From NCBI GenBank assembly GCA_009193035.1, contig SWDT01000048.1, forward strand, positions 1 through 64,000: a stretch of 64,000 nucleotides of DNA, written 5' to 3'. This document shows, in pieces, positions 54,701 through 64,000 of the stretch; within the stretch, counting starts at the first letter, position 1, and each line of letters begins with the position of its first letter. Source of the stretch: Halicephalobus mephisto. Lineage: Eukaryota > Nematoda > Chromadorea > Rhabditida > Panagrolaimidae. The translations under genes were made by a program, and so were the position numbers. Below the pieces are notes generated by a model that saw only the letters and a list, made by a program, of their open reading frames with translations, made no database searches and was not told the origin of the DNA.

Positions 54701-56570
54701 AAGTTTTTCATCTTCTTCTGCTGTCCAAGCTTGAGGTTCTCGATAAACTTTCGTGTAGAGTTCTTTCGCTCTACAAATACACATAAATTCACTTCTATGA
54801 GTACCAAGTTCATGAGCGACAAATTTCCAATTAGTCCAACTTTGACATGCAACATTCTTCAAAGTAGCGTCTTCTTCCTTCGTCCATGGTCCTTTATTAA
54901 TTTGAGGACAATCTTCATTACACCATCGCATTTGGACCGCTATTGGAGATCGTTCACCATTTAACTGGAAAAAACATATTACCATAACAACTTAAAGTTA
55001 ATGTTTTTATAAAATTGTCTCAACACGAATATCCAGAACTCAAAGTTCCACATATTCGTTCCAAAACCAAATTATCATAGAAATTAGAAATAGATATTTT
55101 TACGAAAATGTCTTAACACGAATTTCTAGCCTTTGTTAGAAATTAAAGCAATTCGAAATTTTGGTTTTGTGCAACGATTATTTCGCAGTTAATTTTCTAA
55201 AACTACATCTTCCTGGATAGATATATACCTAAACTGGAAATGTCTATAAGAGATACAAAAGGCTCTATTCACTCTTGAAGGTTAGTAATTATATATGAAA
55301 ACACCAATAAATATTGAGGACATTAACCAGAACCAAAATTATCCATTGAAAACAAGTCGTATTTTGGATATATTAAAAGTAATCAAAACTTACATCAACC
55401 ATGGCGATTTCTCTCCAATCTACGTCCTTGTAATCTCCACTGAAGAGTTCTTCCACTGGTAAGTTATTATTGTAGCTAATTTTCCTCTTGATAGATTCCA
55501 TTTCAGATTTCCAAGCAAGTCGTTCTTCTTCTGTATTCTTCGCCGAACTAAAATTCTTCATCTTGTACTCCAGAATTTCAAGCCGGGAGCTATATTGTAA
55601 ATTTAAGTTCTTCAAAAGAGATCTCTGAACACCCTCGTTGAGTTTCCGGACCTCGATTTGCGACCCTGGAAGTTGATTTCATATATGAATTGTGACTTTA
55701 AAAGATGAATGACTTACATGCTCGTTCTTCCTTCAACAATGTCGCCATTTTGTGATTATTATACATGTTTTTCGCTTCAGAATTCGGTAAAGCAGTCTGA
55801 AAAGATGAAGATTATACAGAAAGTTGGAAAAGTGAAAATAATGAAGAAAATTAACTTGAAAAGTTAAAATTAGATAAAAATTAATTGGGAAATTTAAATT
55901 ATATGGAAAATTGACTGGGGAAATGAAAATTACTTAAAAATCAACTTTAAAATTTGAAATTACATAAAGATTACTAAAAATTAAAACCCACCATTCCGAA
56001 GCTGTCTTTGAAGTAAGGTTTATCGTACAAAATAATGGGAATCTTCGTTTTTTTGTTTACCTTGCTGTTGCCTGTGGCTAATTGCTCATGAACTGCTTCC
56101 ATTGCCTCCATATTTTCCAAGACAGCTCTGTCAGTTTTGTTAATCATCTTCTGGAGGTATTCCAGACAGGTAGCATTGTAAGCTATGAGTTCATACAACT
56201 CGTCGTCACTGAGATGAGCCATGGATTTCGCGAAAGATATCAACTTTTCGTCGAGAACAATTTCTTCTTCTTCACTTTCTTCAGATTCATCTTCGTACTC
56301 AGATTCAGAAGCCTCACCATATTCGTCTTCAAGAAGAGGCTCAATGGAATCCTAAAATCAGAATTTTGGAAGTTTTTGTATATGAAAAACCTCTAGAAAA
56401 CCTACATGACTACCAGGATGGGCGTGATATTGATCACCATAACCTGCAAATTACGAAATCAGTAAAGTGTTCATATATCGAACTGTACCTTGTTCATGTC
56501 CGTCCGGCTCTTCGTCATCTGAATGGAAACCCGGGATGCGTAGATTCAGATGTGAGTTATCGTCGTCCAT
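51701..56570 (-). CDS. snpc-4: SNAPc large subunit SNAPC4 homologue (Myb-repeat protein), 1216 aa
   Basis: Eight exons: 56570-56489, 56443-56406, 56351-55992, 55796-55718, 55665-55394, 54964-53354, 52966-51952, 51894-51701 (3651 nt in frame). SNAPC4 is the DNA-binding core of the complex that recognises the proximal sequence element of snRNA genes; in C. elegans SNPC-4 also drives spliced-leader and piRNA genes. The N-terminus is acidic. A half Myb repeat (Asp-Trp-Arg-Glu-Ile, near residue 270) precedes four Myb repeats at about 300-520, starting Gly-Pro-Trp-Thr, Gln-Ala-Trp-Thr, Gly-Arg-Trp-Thr and Gln-Pro-Trp-Thr. The architecture of four and a half repeats is diagnostic. The C-terminal half is charged and low in complexity, with Lys/Arg clusters. 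Introns 55666-55717 and 56444-56488 are very short. The spacer downstream is described separately. Confidence 0.92.
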
Positions 56571-56749
56571 CGTAAAACTCTTCGTAAAAATAAAAAATAA
56601 AAGAAATAAACACAATTTCCGGAATAACGAAATGCACCAGTGAACACTAACCGAGCGAGAGAGCGAGAGAAATTATTTTCGTTTCGAGAGACTTTTAAGG
56701 AACATAGTTGTTTTAGGATTTTTAAAACTCATGAATTGCCGTTAATTTT

Positions 56750-57420
56750 ATTTAATTTTAATTTTAAAATAAGTAATAATTAATAGAGTACAAGATGGAA
56801 AATATGGGATATGATGAAATTGAGTGAATAAATGGATATTTTTAATTAAGTTGATTTTTTAGTTTTTTTCTGGATTCATATATAAATTTCCATTTGTTTT
56901 ATTTAATTTTGTTTTAAAATGAATAATAATTGATAAAGTACAATATGAACAATAATGGGAAAATAAGTCAGCGAAATAATTTATATTTTTAATTTAGTTG
57001 ATTTTTTAGTTTTTTTCTGGATTCATATATAAATTTTCATTTGTTTTTGTTCAATTTTGTTTTAAAATGAATAATAATTGATTAATTGTTGGATAAGTAA
57101 CATTGGATATGAAAAAATGAAAGATAAAAACAGATAATATAGTTAAATTGATGTTTTTCGAATTTTCTTTTAATTCATATATGAATTTTTATATATTTCA
57201 CTTTATTTTGTTTTTGAAATATATAATAATTATTTGAGTGAAGTGTAATAATGCTAGACAAAGAAAAATGAAACAAAAAATCGAGAATTTAAATAAATTG
57301 ATTTTTAGGATTTTCCACTGATATACATATGAATTTCCATCTTTTGCATTTGCTTTGACCTTCAAAACACCCTATAGTTGATGAAATGGAGAATGACTAA
57401 CGGTGGATATGATGAAATGA
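56750..57420. repeat. Tandem array of about 120-bp units with a TTCATATATRAA core
   Basis: Four to five units upstream of SNPC-4 repeat GATTTTTTAGTTTTTTTCTG, GATTCATATATAAATTTCC and TAATAATTGATAAAGTACAA. The later units decay (TTCATATATGAATTTTTATA near 57178; ATACATATGAATTTCC near 57325). Confidence 0.75.
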
Positions 57421-57488
57421 ACCTAATAACCTGGAGAAACCAAGAAAACCAAATCCGCCTCCATGTCTTTCGAAATGTGTCTTCTATT

Positions 57489-57941
57489 TGTTGTTTAGAG
57501 CGCCTTTGTCCAGCTTGGAACACTCAATCCGCACATCCCGACGGGCTTAATATCGGCAAAGATCGGGACAACTGCTAGCAACTGCCTTAGGGGTGCTGGT
57601 CTCTGTCCGCCCACCAGCCGGCCAGTCGTAAAGATGGAATGCTTTTAGGTTTTCAAAAACAATATCCCCATTGATTAAATGCAGATTTTAGTGGTTTTTA
57701 TAAGTATCTTTTATTTACTTTCGGTTCATTAAATATCGATCAAATGACTGGATCTCTCGACTTAAGCTTCCTCCAGCGAGAGCGACGGAACGCCGAGGAC
57801 TCGCGAGACTTGTTCGCGCAATCCGTCTTCCTCGAGTTTTCACTCTCTCGGATATCGACTACGACTATGTGTAATCCCTGTTCCCTTTATTTTTATCCTT
57901 GTTTTCTAATTTGTAATTTTTATATATTAATACTTACAACA
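57489..57941. mobile_element. Possible solo LTR
   Basis: A 453-bp GC-richer segment starts TGTTG and ends CAACA. It has a GC-rich first part, a TATA-like TTTTTATAAGTA near 57695, then a second GC-rich part (CGAGAGCGACGGAACGCCGA) and a T-rich end: the layout of an LTR. No matching 5-bp target duplication is apparent (CTATT against ATTCG), and only one copy occurs in the window. Short open frames in it look incidental. Confidence 0.35.
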
Positions 57942-58472
57942 ATTCGTTTTTAGTGGATTCTTTGATTGTGATTTTTCTGGACTTTTATTAGCATTTTTTG
58001 GACTTTTATTAATATTCCCATATATCACCATTAATTCTCGAAGGTAGACAGGGGATTATGTACCTTATGAACCTCGGATTAGGAGTTTCTAGATCAATTC
58101 AGGAAAGATGTGGTCCTGGGAAATCCTGCAAGATTGCGAAATAATCGTCGCGCTAAATCGGAATTTTAGGCTACCGTAATTTCTAAAAACTCCTAGAAAT
58201 TCGCTTCAAGACTACTTCTTGGGAATTCTATGTATAATTTTTGCAACATAAACAATTATGGAATTACATAAAATTACGAAATAATCATCTCAGAAAACCG
58301 AACTTTCCACATCGGTTACTGTAATTTCTAAAAGCTTCTAGGAATTCGTGTCGAGACCATTTCGTGGAAAATCTTATTTTTGATTTTTATAATAATGTGA
58401 TTACGAAAAATAGAAAATTTTATTTCTTTTGATCTCGCCGATTTGACCTCGTTGACCTTTCAGGTAACAATC
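57942..58472. promoter_or_regulatory. Upstream region of the profilin gene
   Basis: 58130-58400 holds two diverged units of the dispersed family ending AATTCGTGTCGAGACCATTT. 58400-58460 is immediately upstream; CTTTCAG at 58458-58463 is a likely trans-splice acceptor, nine bases before the ATG. Confidence 0.4.
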
Positions 58473-59583
58473 ATGTCTTGGCAAGATCTTGTTAACAACA
58501 ACCTGATCGGCACGGGAAACGTCTCCAAAGCCGCGATTCTCGGTTTCGACGGAGCCATCTGGGGAAAATCCGACAATTTCAATCTGCAACCTGCAGAAGC
58601 CGCCGCTGCAGCCCACGGATTCAGCCAAAAAGACGCTGTTCTTGCCAGCGGATTGAGATTTGAGGGAGAGAAATACTTCGTTCTTAATGCCGATGACGAA
58701 AGAATCATCGGAAAAAAAGCCGCAAATGGGTTCTTCCTCTACAAAACGGGACAGGGTAAGTCGGACTTCTGGAGTCCTCCATTTCGGAAATCAACATTTT
58801 TAGTCACTATCCTTGTAGTTAAGATTACTGAAATATTAATTCCACAAAACAGATTTATATTGATTTTTAGGTACTATCCGCAACTTTTTCTTCAGTAAAA
58901 CCAGTCTTGGATGATGTTCAAAATTCTCAAAAATTTTTCCGTCACTATTCTTATTGTTTGTATTAGTTGGAATAGTGACTGAAGGATTTTGAAGTTTTTA
59001 GGTAGTATTCCAGACTTATTCTTTGATCAAGGATAGTGTCTACTCTTTTAGTCACTATCTTTGTAATCAAGATCGTCAAAGTAGTGACTGAAAGAAACGA
59101 TTTTTAAGCACTATCTTTCTAATTTTTATAAATAGTAGGAATTGTCAAGATAGTGACTGAGAAAAACAATTTTCTGGCACTATCCTAGCAATTTCTATTA
59201 CTTGCAAAAAAGTCAGGATAGTGACTGAGAATAATGATTTTTAAGCATTATCTTTCTAATTTTTATAGATAGTAGGAATTGTCAAGATAGTGACTGCAAG
59301 AAACAATTTTTGGACATTATCCAAAGTTTGTATTTTTAAACTAAGGGTAGTATCTACTTAATTAGTTACTATTGTTGCAGTGCAAATTACCTGGATAGTG
59401 ACTGAAAGAAATGATTTTAAAAAGTTTAGACACTACCCGAAAATTAAATTTTCGATAGAAACAGACCCCTAATCCCCAATTTCAGCCGTGATTGTCTCCA
59501 TATACGAGGGCGGTGTTCAGCCCGAAATGTGCTCAAAGACGACCGGTGCTTTGGCTGATTATTTCAAATCCATAAATTACTAA
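58473..59583 (+). CDS. pfn-3: Profilin, PFN-3-like, 126 aa
   Basis: Two exons, 58473-58755 and 59486-59583 (381 nt), joined in phase 1. Profilin binds actin monomers, poly-proline ligands and phosphoinositides and promotes filament elongation with formins. Seen here: the N-terminal helix starting Met-Ser-Trp, the Ile-Leu-Gly-Phe-Asp-Gly strand turn, the Trp-Gly-Lys-Ser turn, the central Phe-Val-Leu-Asn-Ala-Asp, the Gly-Phe-Phe-Leu-Tyr-Lys strand and the C-terminal helix ending Ile-Asn-Tyr. Length is that of nematode profilins. The Asn-Asn-Asn-Leu-Ile-Gly N-terminus and Met-Cys-Ser-Lys-Thr-Thr helix fit the PFN-3 subgroup rather than PFN-1/2, from memory of the family. The 730-bp intron is filled by a GGATAGTGAC array. 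It converges on the LHFPL gene 401 bp downstream. Confidence 0.9.
58795..59460. repeat. GGATAGTGACTGA array inside the profilin intron
   Basis: About eight degenerate units with TCAAGATAGTGACTGAGAAA, AATTTTCTGGCACTATCC. Same hairpin family as 22190-22635 and 60370-60760. Confidence 0.8.
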
Positions 59584-59984
59584 ATTCCTCAATTTACTGT
59601 GGAAGCCGATATTTGCCTGATTCAACAGCCAAAAACTACATAAAATTTTTCGACTTTTTTTTGAAATTGAAAATTTTTACTTTCAAATTGGTCAACAATT
59701 TTAAAAAATGCATTCTGTAAAATTTATGGATCCGTCTTGATTCTAATAAAAATTTGAAATTTATTGAGTTTCAAAGGATATGACAGTACCCGTGGGGGTT
59801 TCTATGGTTGCACTGGGACAGAAGTGGATTCTACAGTAGTCTACCGTAATGTACAGTAATATACAGAAAAGTTAAGAGGTTACAGTGGACTACAGTAATC
59901 TGTAATAGTTCACAGTAATCCTTAGTAAACTACAGTAACCCACGGTAGCTTACAGTAATCATTAGTAATCTTGGAAGACTTTTT
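59584..59984. other. Convergent intergenic region with TACAGTA repeats
   Basis: 59830-59970 repeats CTACAGTAATC/TACAGTAACC, short TACAGTA-type repeats like those familiar from C. elegans intergenic DNA. AATAAA-like signals occur near 59748. No gene seen. Confidence 0.5.
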
Positions 59985-62047
59985 CTAAATGTCACAGACA
60001 GGTAGATGAGTAGGATTCAGAGGTCTGAGATTCCGTTGGTGACTTAGTCGTCTGCCCGTAGTGGCTACAGTATGCCTCCTCAGATTGTGGTCGATGAGAG
60101 TCTCGGCATCGAAACTGTATCTGTTCGGGGGTTGTCCAGGTACCTCTGGTTGACAGCGATTACGGTATGTAGAGTACTGTTGGGGTGGGTCGGGGTTCCT
60201 TCCTCCGCAGATCGAAAGGGCTCCACAGGTTATCAGAAGACCTGATCCGATCAACATGCAGATGTAGGCCCAGCCCAGTTGACATTCACCTGGAATACAG
60301 TAATTCAGTAAAGATGAAAGCAATTTATTCTTTGTCTTCATTATCATTTCAATCAACAATATAAATTGTGAGGATAGTGTCCGATACTTTTCTAAAAGCA
60401 TGAAATTGAGTGATTATCAAAGTGGTTTTTATTGAGAATGGAAATTGCTAGGATAGTGTCCAAAAGTTGTCATTTTCAGTCACCATCCTAGTGATTTGCA
60501 CTGAGAGCAAAAGTTGTCCGGATAGTGTTTAAAAATCATTCTTCTCAGTCACTATCCTGACTTTTTTGCAAGTAATAGAAATTGCTAGGATAATGTCCAA
60601 AAGTCGTCTCCTTTAGTCACTATCTTGACAATTCCTACTACCTATAAAAATTAGAAAGATAGTGTTTAAAAATCGTTTCTTTCAATCACTATTCAGAAAA
60701 TTTGTACAGACAACAGAAATTACTAGGATAGTGTCCAAAAGTTGTCAAAATCAGTAAAATTATTGTTCACTTCGGCATCAAAATTAAATATTTTAGTTCG
60801 TTTTTCTGAACAAAAAATTCCTCACATTTTTCACGTTTTAAAAAATCAAGATCGAATTTCCTTGTTTTAAATTTTTTAAATTAACTTTTTTTTTGATTTT
60901 TAAAGAAAATTTCCATTTTTAGTTGAATTAAAAAAGTAAAATTTCTACTGAATTTTTATAAAATTAAGACAAAAATCAACACTATTAGTGGATTACTGTA
61001 ATTAAGAAATGTAGTCTGTAGGAATTTAGGAAACTTTTTTTGGTACTTTTTACAGTAGCTTACCTAACATGTATCTCCCGCTCATGGGCCCACAGGCATC
61101 CCTGACTTCCTGGTTGTCCCATCCCAGAGGGTACAGGACACAGCCAGCGGCCACGAGGACTGCAGATATCACCTGCATCAACCCCACGATGATCGCCGTG
61201 TTTTTCGAAACAATGTGCTTCAGACAACATGCTGGAATCAGAACCAACGTCAAGATTATCGTAAGAATCCCTCCTGCAGCAATGGATACTGTAGTCACTT
61301 GCCAGTAAACAGAAGGAATGTCATTGAAGGTCACATAACGTCCACAAAGATGTTCGAGACGGAATTGCTTAGTTTCCTGAAACGAAAATTAATTTTTAAA
61401 TTCTGAATTTTGTGGAATTTGAGAATTCTGTGGAAGTTTCGAAAATCAAGTAAGAGATTCTAATATCTTTGAAAATTCCGTAAAATTTGTAGAATTTTGG
61501 ATTTATGAGATTTTTTAGAATATCTTTAAAGTTTTCCGAAATTCAGAAACTTTCTATAATCCGATAAAAGCATCTGGAATTTTCTAGAATTTAATAGAAA
61601 TTTGGACGTACAGTAGAAAATTCTGAAATTTTCAAAAATCACAAAACTTTATAAATTTCAAAATTTCATGTTTTTAAAATTTTACAGAAATTTTTCAATT
61701 TTTGTAGGAAATCCCAAAACTTAAAAATCATATAATTTTTAAAATTTCTTTGAAATTTCAATAATCTTCGAAAATTTACTAAAAATTTTGAAAATTAACA
61801 TAAAATTTCAAATTTTAAAGATTTTATAAAATTTCGTAATAATATAATTCTGTAAACCTACAGTATCATAAACAGGGTAATTGCATCTTCTAAAACTCCC
61901 AAAATAAACTTCATTTTTTATCCCATTGAGATCCAGATTGCCAACTATCCAATAGGGCATGTAAAATCCGGCCAAAACAAGGATGGAAGAAATCAGGGAC
62001 AAAATAACCCAATAATATCCGACAACACTAAGTCCGGTGTTGATCAT
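59985..62047 (-). CDS. LHFPL-type tetraspan membrane protein, 267 aa
   Basis: Three exons: 62047-61862, 61376-61064, 60289-59985 (804 nt in frame; first join phase 0, second phase 1). Four membrane segments: about residues 11-30, 88-110, 120-142 and 172-194. The first starts Gly-Tyr-Tyr-Trp-Val-Ile-Leu-Ser, then a Pro-Tyr-Trp-Ile-Val-Gly motif and Arg-Cys in the first extracellular loop, as in the lipoma HMGIC fusion partner-like family (related to claudins). Cys-Cys before a short intracellular loop and Cys-Gln-Leu-Gly-Trp before the fourth segment also match. Vertebrate members are auxiliary subunits of ion channels or receptors. The C-terminal tail is Pro/Arg/Asn-rich and cytoplasmic. Introns contain repeat arrays. 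The family call is fairly sure; the partner is unknown. Confidence 0.8.
60370..60760. repeat. GGATAGTGTCC array inside an LHFPL intron
   Basis: Degenerate units such as TGCTAGGATAGTGTCCAAAA and CAGTCACTATCCTGAC. Read on the minus strand they match the profilin-intron array in orientation relative to the gene. Confidence 0.8.
61385..61850 (-). other. LHFPL intron 1, AT-rich
   Basis: About 470 bp with degenerate AATTTCTAGAATTT-like short repeats; no exon or other feature seen. Confidence 0.5.
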
Positions 62048-62640
62048 TATTTCTAAAAAATAAAACTTTAAAAAATAAAATTTTTAAAAATCAAAAAAAT
62101 TTCAAAAAACACGTAAAAAATATTTAAAATAATAAAATTTTTTAAATACATAAAAATATTAAAAAATAAAATTTTCAAAAAAGTAAAAAATATTTAAAAA
62201 TAAAATTTTCAAAAAAAGTAAAAAATATTTAAAATAAAAAAATATTTAAAAATAAAATTTTCAAAAAAAGTAAAAAATATTTAAAATAAAAAATTCTAAA
62301 AATAAATTTTTAAAAAAAACGTAAAAAATATTTTTAAAAAATAAAATTTATCTAAAAATAAAAAAATAAAGTTTAAGAAATCTAAAAATAAATTTTAAAA
62401 AAAGCATGTAAAAAATATTTTTTTATTAAAAATGCCAAAACTTTGAATAATTTTCATGTAACATTCATTTTGTGGCTTTGACACCAGGAAAATGAAAAAA
62501 GTGAATTTGACAAAGGTCGTCAAAGTTGTGGGTGACATCAGTCTCACTTTTCCGGGGGATTACGCTTGGGCTTTTAACAAATGATCTAAAGCTAGGTGAG
62601 ATCGGCTTTCAGCGATTTTTTGGATCTGTAAAAAGAGTAT
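62048..62640. promoter_or_regulatory. Upstream region of the LHFPL gene
   Basis: 62055-62440 is an AT array of AAAAATATTTAAAATAAAAT-type units of about 45 bp. 62480-62640 is single-copy-like, less AT-rich sequence (TTTCCGGGGGATTACGCTTG) that may hold the promoter. Confidence 0.4.
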
Positions 62641-62754
62641 TGATGCGAAAACAAAAAACTTTTCAGAAACAAATAAGTTAGAAGATTTGTTATTTGATAT
62701 CAAAAAAAATGAAAAAAATGTTTAAAAAAGATTTTTTAAGATAAACGTGGATTT

Positions 62755-63900
62755 TTGGCAAAATGGGAAAAATGCCAAAACGGTTTATTTTTGATGCTGT
62801 TTGAGATTTTAAAAATTACAAAGAAATTTTAAAATCAGAGAAATTTTATATTTGGCGAAATATGACTGAATGCCAGAAAATAATTTCTTATTTTTGGCAA
62901 CGTGTTCTTAATGCCAAAAATTACAAAAAAATTAAAGAAAATTTTAAAAAAGTTAAAAAATCACAGAAATTTTATATTTGGCGAAATATGACTGAATGCC
63001 AAAAAATAATTTATTAATTTTGGCAACGTGTTCTTAATGCCAAAAATTGTAAACAAAAAAGCAATTCTAAAAGACTTCAAAAATTGCGAGAAAAACAATT
63101 GTCACATTTGGCAAAGTGTGACTAAATGCCAAGAATAATTTCTTAAATTTCGAAGAAAATTTATAAATAATCAAATTTTTAAAAATTCAAAAAACATTTA
63201 AAAAACAATTTTCACATTTCGGGAATATGACTAAATGCTGAAAAATAATTTTTTCAACTTTGGCGAAGCATGACTCAGTGCCAAAAATGTAAACAAAGAA
63301 ACATTTAAGTTATAATTTTAAAAATTAAAAATTTTAACTTTGGCGAAATATGACTGAATGCCAAAAATTATAAATTAACAAAAAAAAATTAAAATATAAC
63401 TTTTTAAAAAATTATTTTTTAAATCTTGGCAAAGTATGACTGAATGCTAAATAATTATTTTTCAACTTTGGCGAAATATGACTGAATGCCAAAAATTATA
63501 AATTAACAAAAAAAATTAAAATATAACTTTTTAAAAAATAATTTTCTCAATTTTGGCAAAGTATGACTGAACGCCAAAAATATTTTGTTTTGTCAATGTG
63601 TGAACAAATGCCAGAAAAAAATTCTAAACAAAATGTATGATTATTAATTGAATAAAATTATTTATCAGTTCTGAACACGTCAAAATTCCTCTTTTCTCAA
63701 GTTTGGCAAAATGACACTCAATGCCAAAATTAATTATTATTTTCGTGCTGAGACAAACTGGAATCTGATTACTTCGATTGCCTGAGGGAAATTCGATAAA
63801 TCTGAAACAGATTCAAAACACGTTTTACTATCTTTGGCAAAATGACCCTAACGCCAAAAAAATTTTTGGCAATCAGTCACCTATTGCCAAATTTCATTTT
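62755..63900. repeat. Long tandem array of TTTGGCRAARTATGACTGAA-TGCCAAAAA
   Basis: At least 12 units of variable spacing (55-140 bp) with the core TTTGGC-AAA-TATGACTGAA followed by TGCCAAAAAT. TTGGC and GCCAA make each unit a small inverted repeat. Same family, opposite strand, as 30860-31170. The array runs close to the end of the window. Confidence 0.85.
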
Positions 63901-64000
63901 TCAAATTTCGAAATTTATCCAAATATTTAGTTCATAGTCAATGAGAAAACTAAAAAGACTTGACAAATTGCGGCAAAACGGTCACTTGGAACGGCATCCA

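Noticed and set aside
1..64000. tRNA, rRNA and SL RNA genes
   Set aside because: I scanned for T-loop GTTCRANNC strings with pairing stems and for the spliced-leader RNA sequence; no candidate formed a convincing structure. A covariance-model search would be decisive.

Overview
This window is nuclear DNA of a nematode, most likely a Caenorhabditis or close relative. It is strongly AT-rich. Genes are split by short introns, many of 40-50 nt, with GTAAGT donors and TTTTCAG or TTTTAG acceptors. Several start codons lie directly behind an unpaired splice acceptor, as expected for spliced-leader trans-splicing. The gene content also fits: F-box protein, orphan Cys-loop channels, SNPC-4, a PFN-3-type profilin, a SET1 enzyme and an INCENP. 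Splice models were built by hand from phase and family conservation; for the recognised genes every model closes in frame.

Layout. 1-11.1 kb: F-box gene (-), a type I membrane protein of unknown family (+), a small two-exon gene (+), a Cys-loop channel subunit (-), a Myb/SANT-like protein (-), and a second Cys-loop subunit (+). 12.1-18.8 kb: INCENP (icp-1) and a SET1-type H3K4 methyltransferase (set-2 like), same strand, 295 bp apart. 18.9-23.0 kb: a globin with long N- and C-terminal extensions (-). 23-41.5 kb: gene-poor and repeat-rich, with well-phased candidate exons on the minus strand (32.2-35.6 kb, possibly up to 40.0 kb, plus a first-exon-like segment at 26.2 kb). 41.6-47.4 kb: an SLC10-like transporter (-) divergent from a RECQL helicase (+). 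47.4-51.7 kb: repeats and coding-like fragments. 51.7-56.6 kb: SNAPc subunit SNPC-4 (-). 58.5-62.0 kb: profilin (+) converging on an LHFPL tetraspan gene (-). 62-64 kb: repeats.

Functionally this is an ordinary mixed eukaryotic neighbourhood: chromosome segregation (INCENP), chromatin (SET1), DNA repair (RECQL), small-RNA gene transcription (SNAPc), actin (profilin), and membrane signalling and transport (two channels, transporter, LHFPL). No pathway links all the genes.

The unusual content is the repeat landscape. Many short tandem arrays and foldback (MITE-like) elements recur at two or more places, often inside introns. The most notable points are a near-perfect palindrome of about 270 bp filling one intron of a channel gene, a GC-AG intron in the helicase, a duplicated 145-bp unit in an intron, and an unannotated 70-aa gene.
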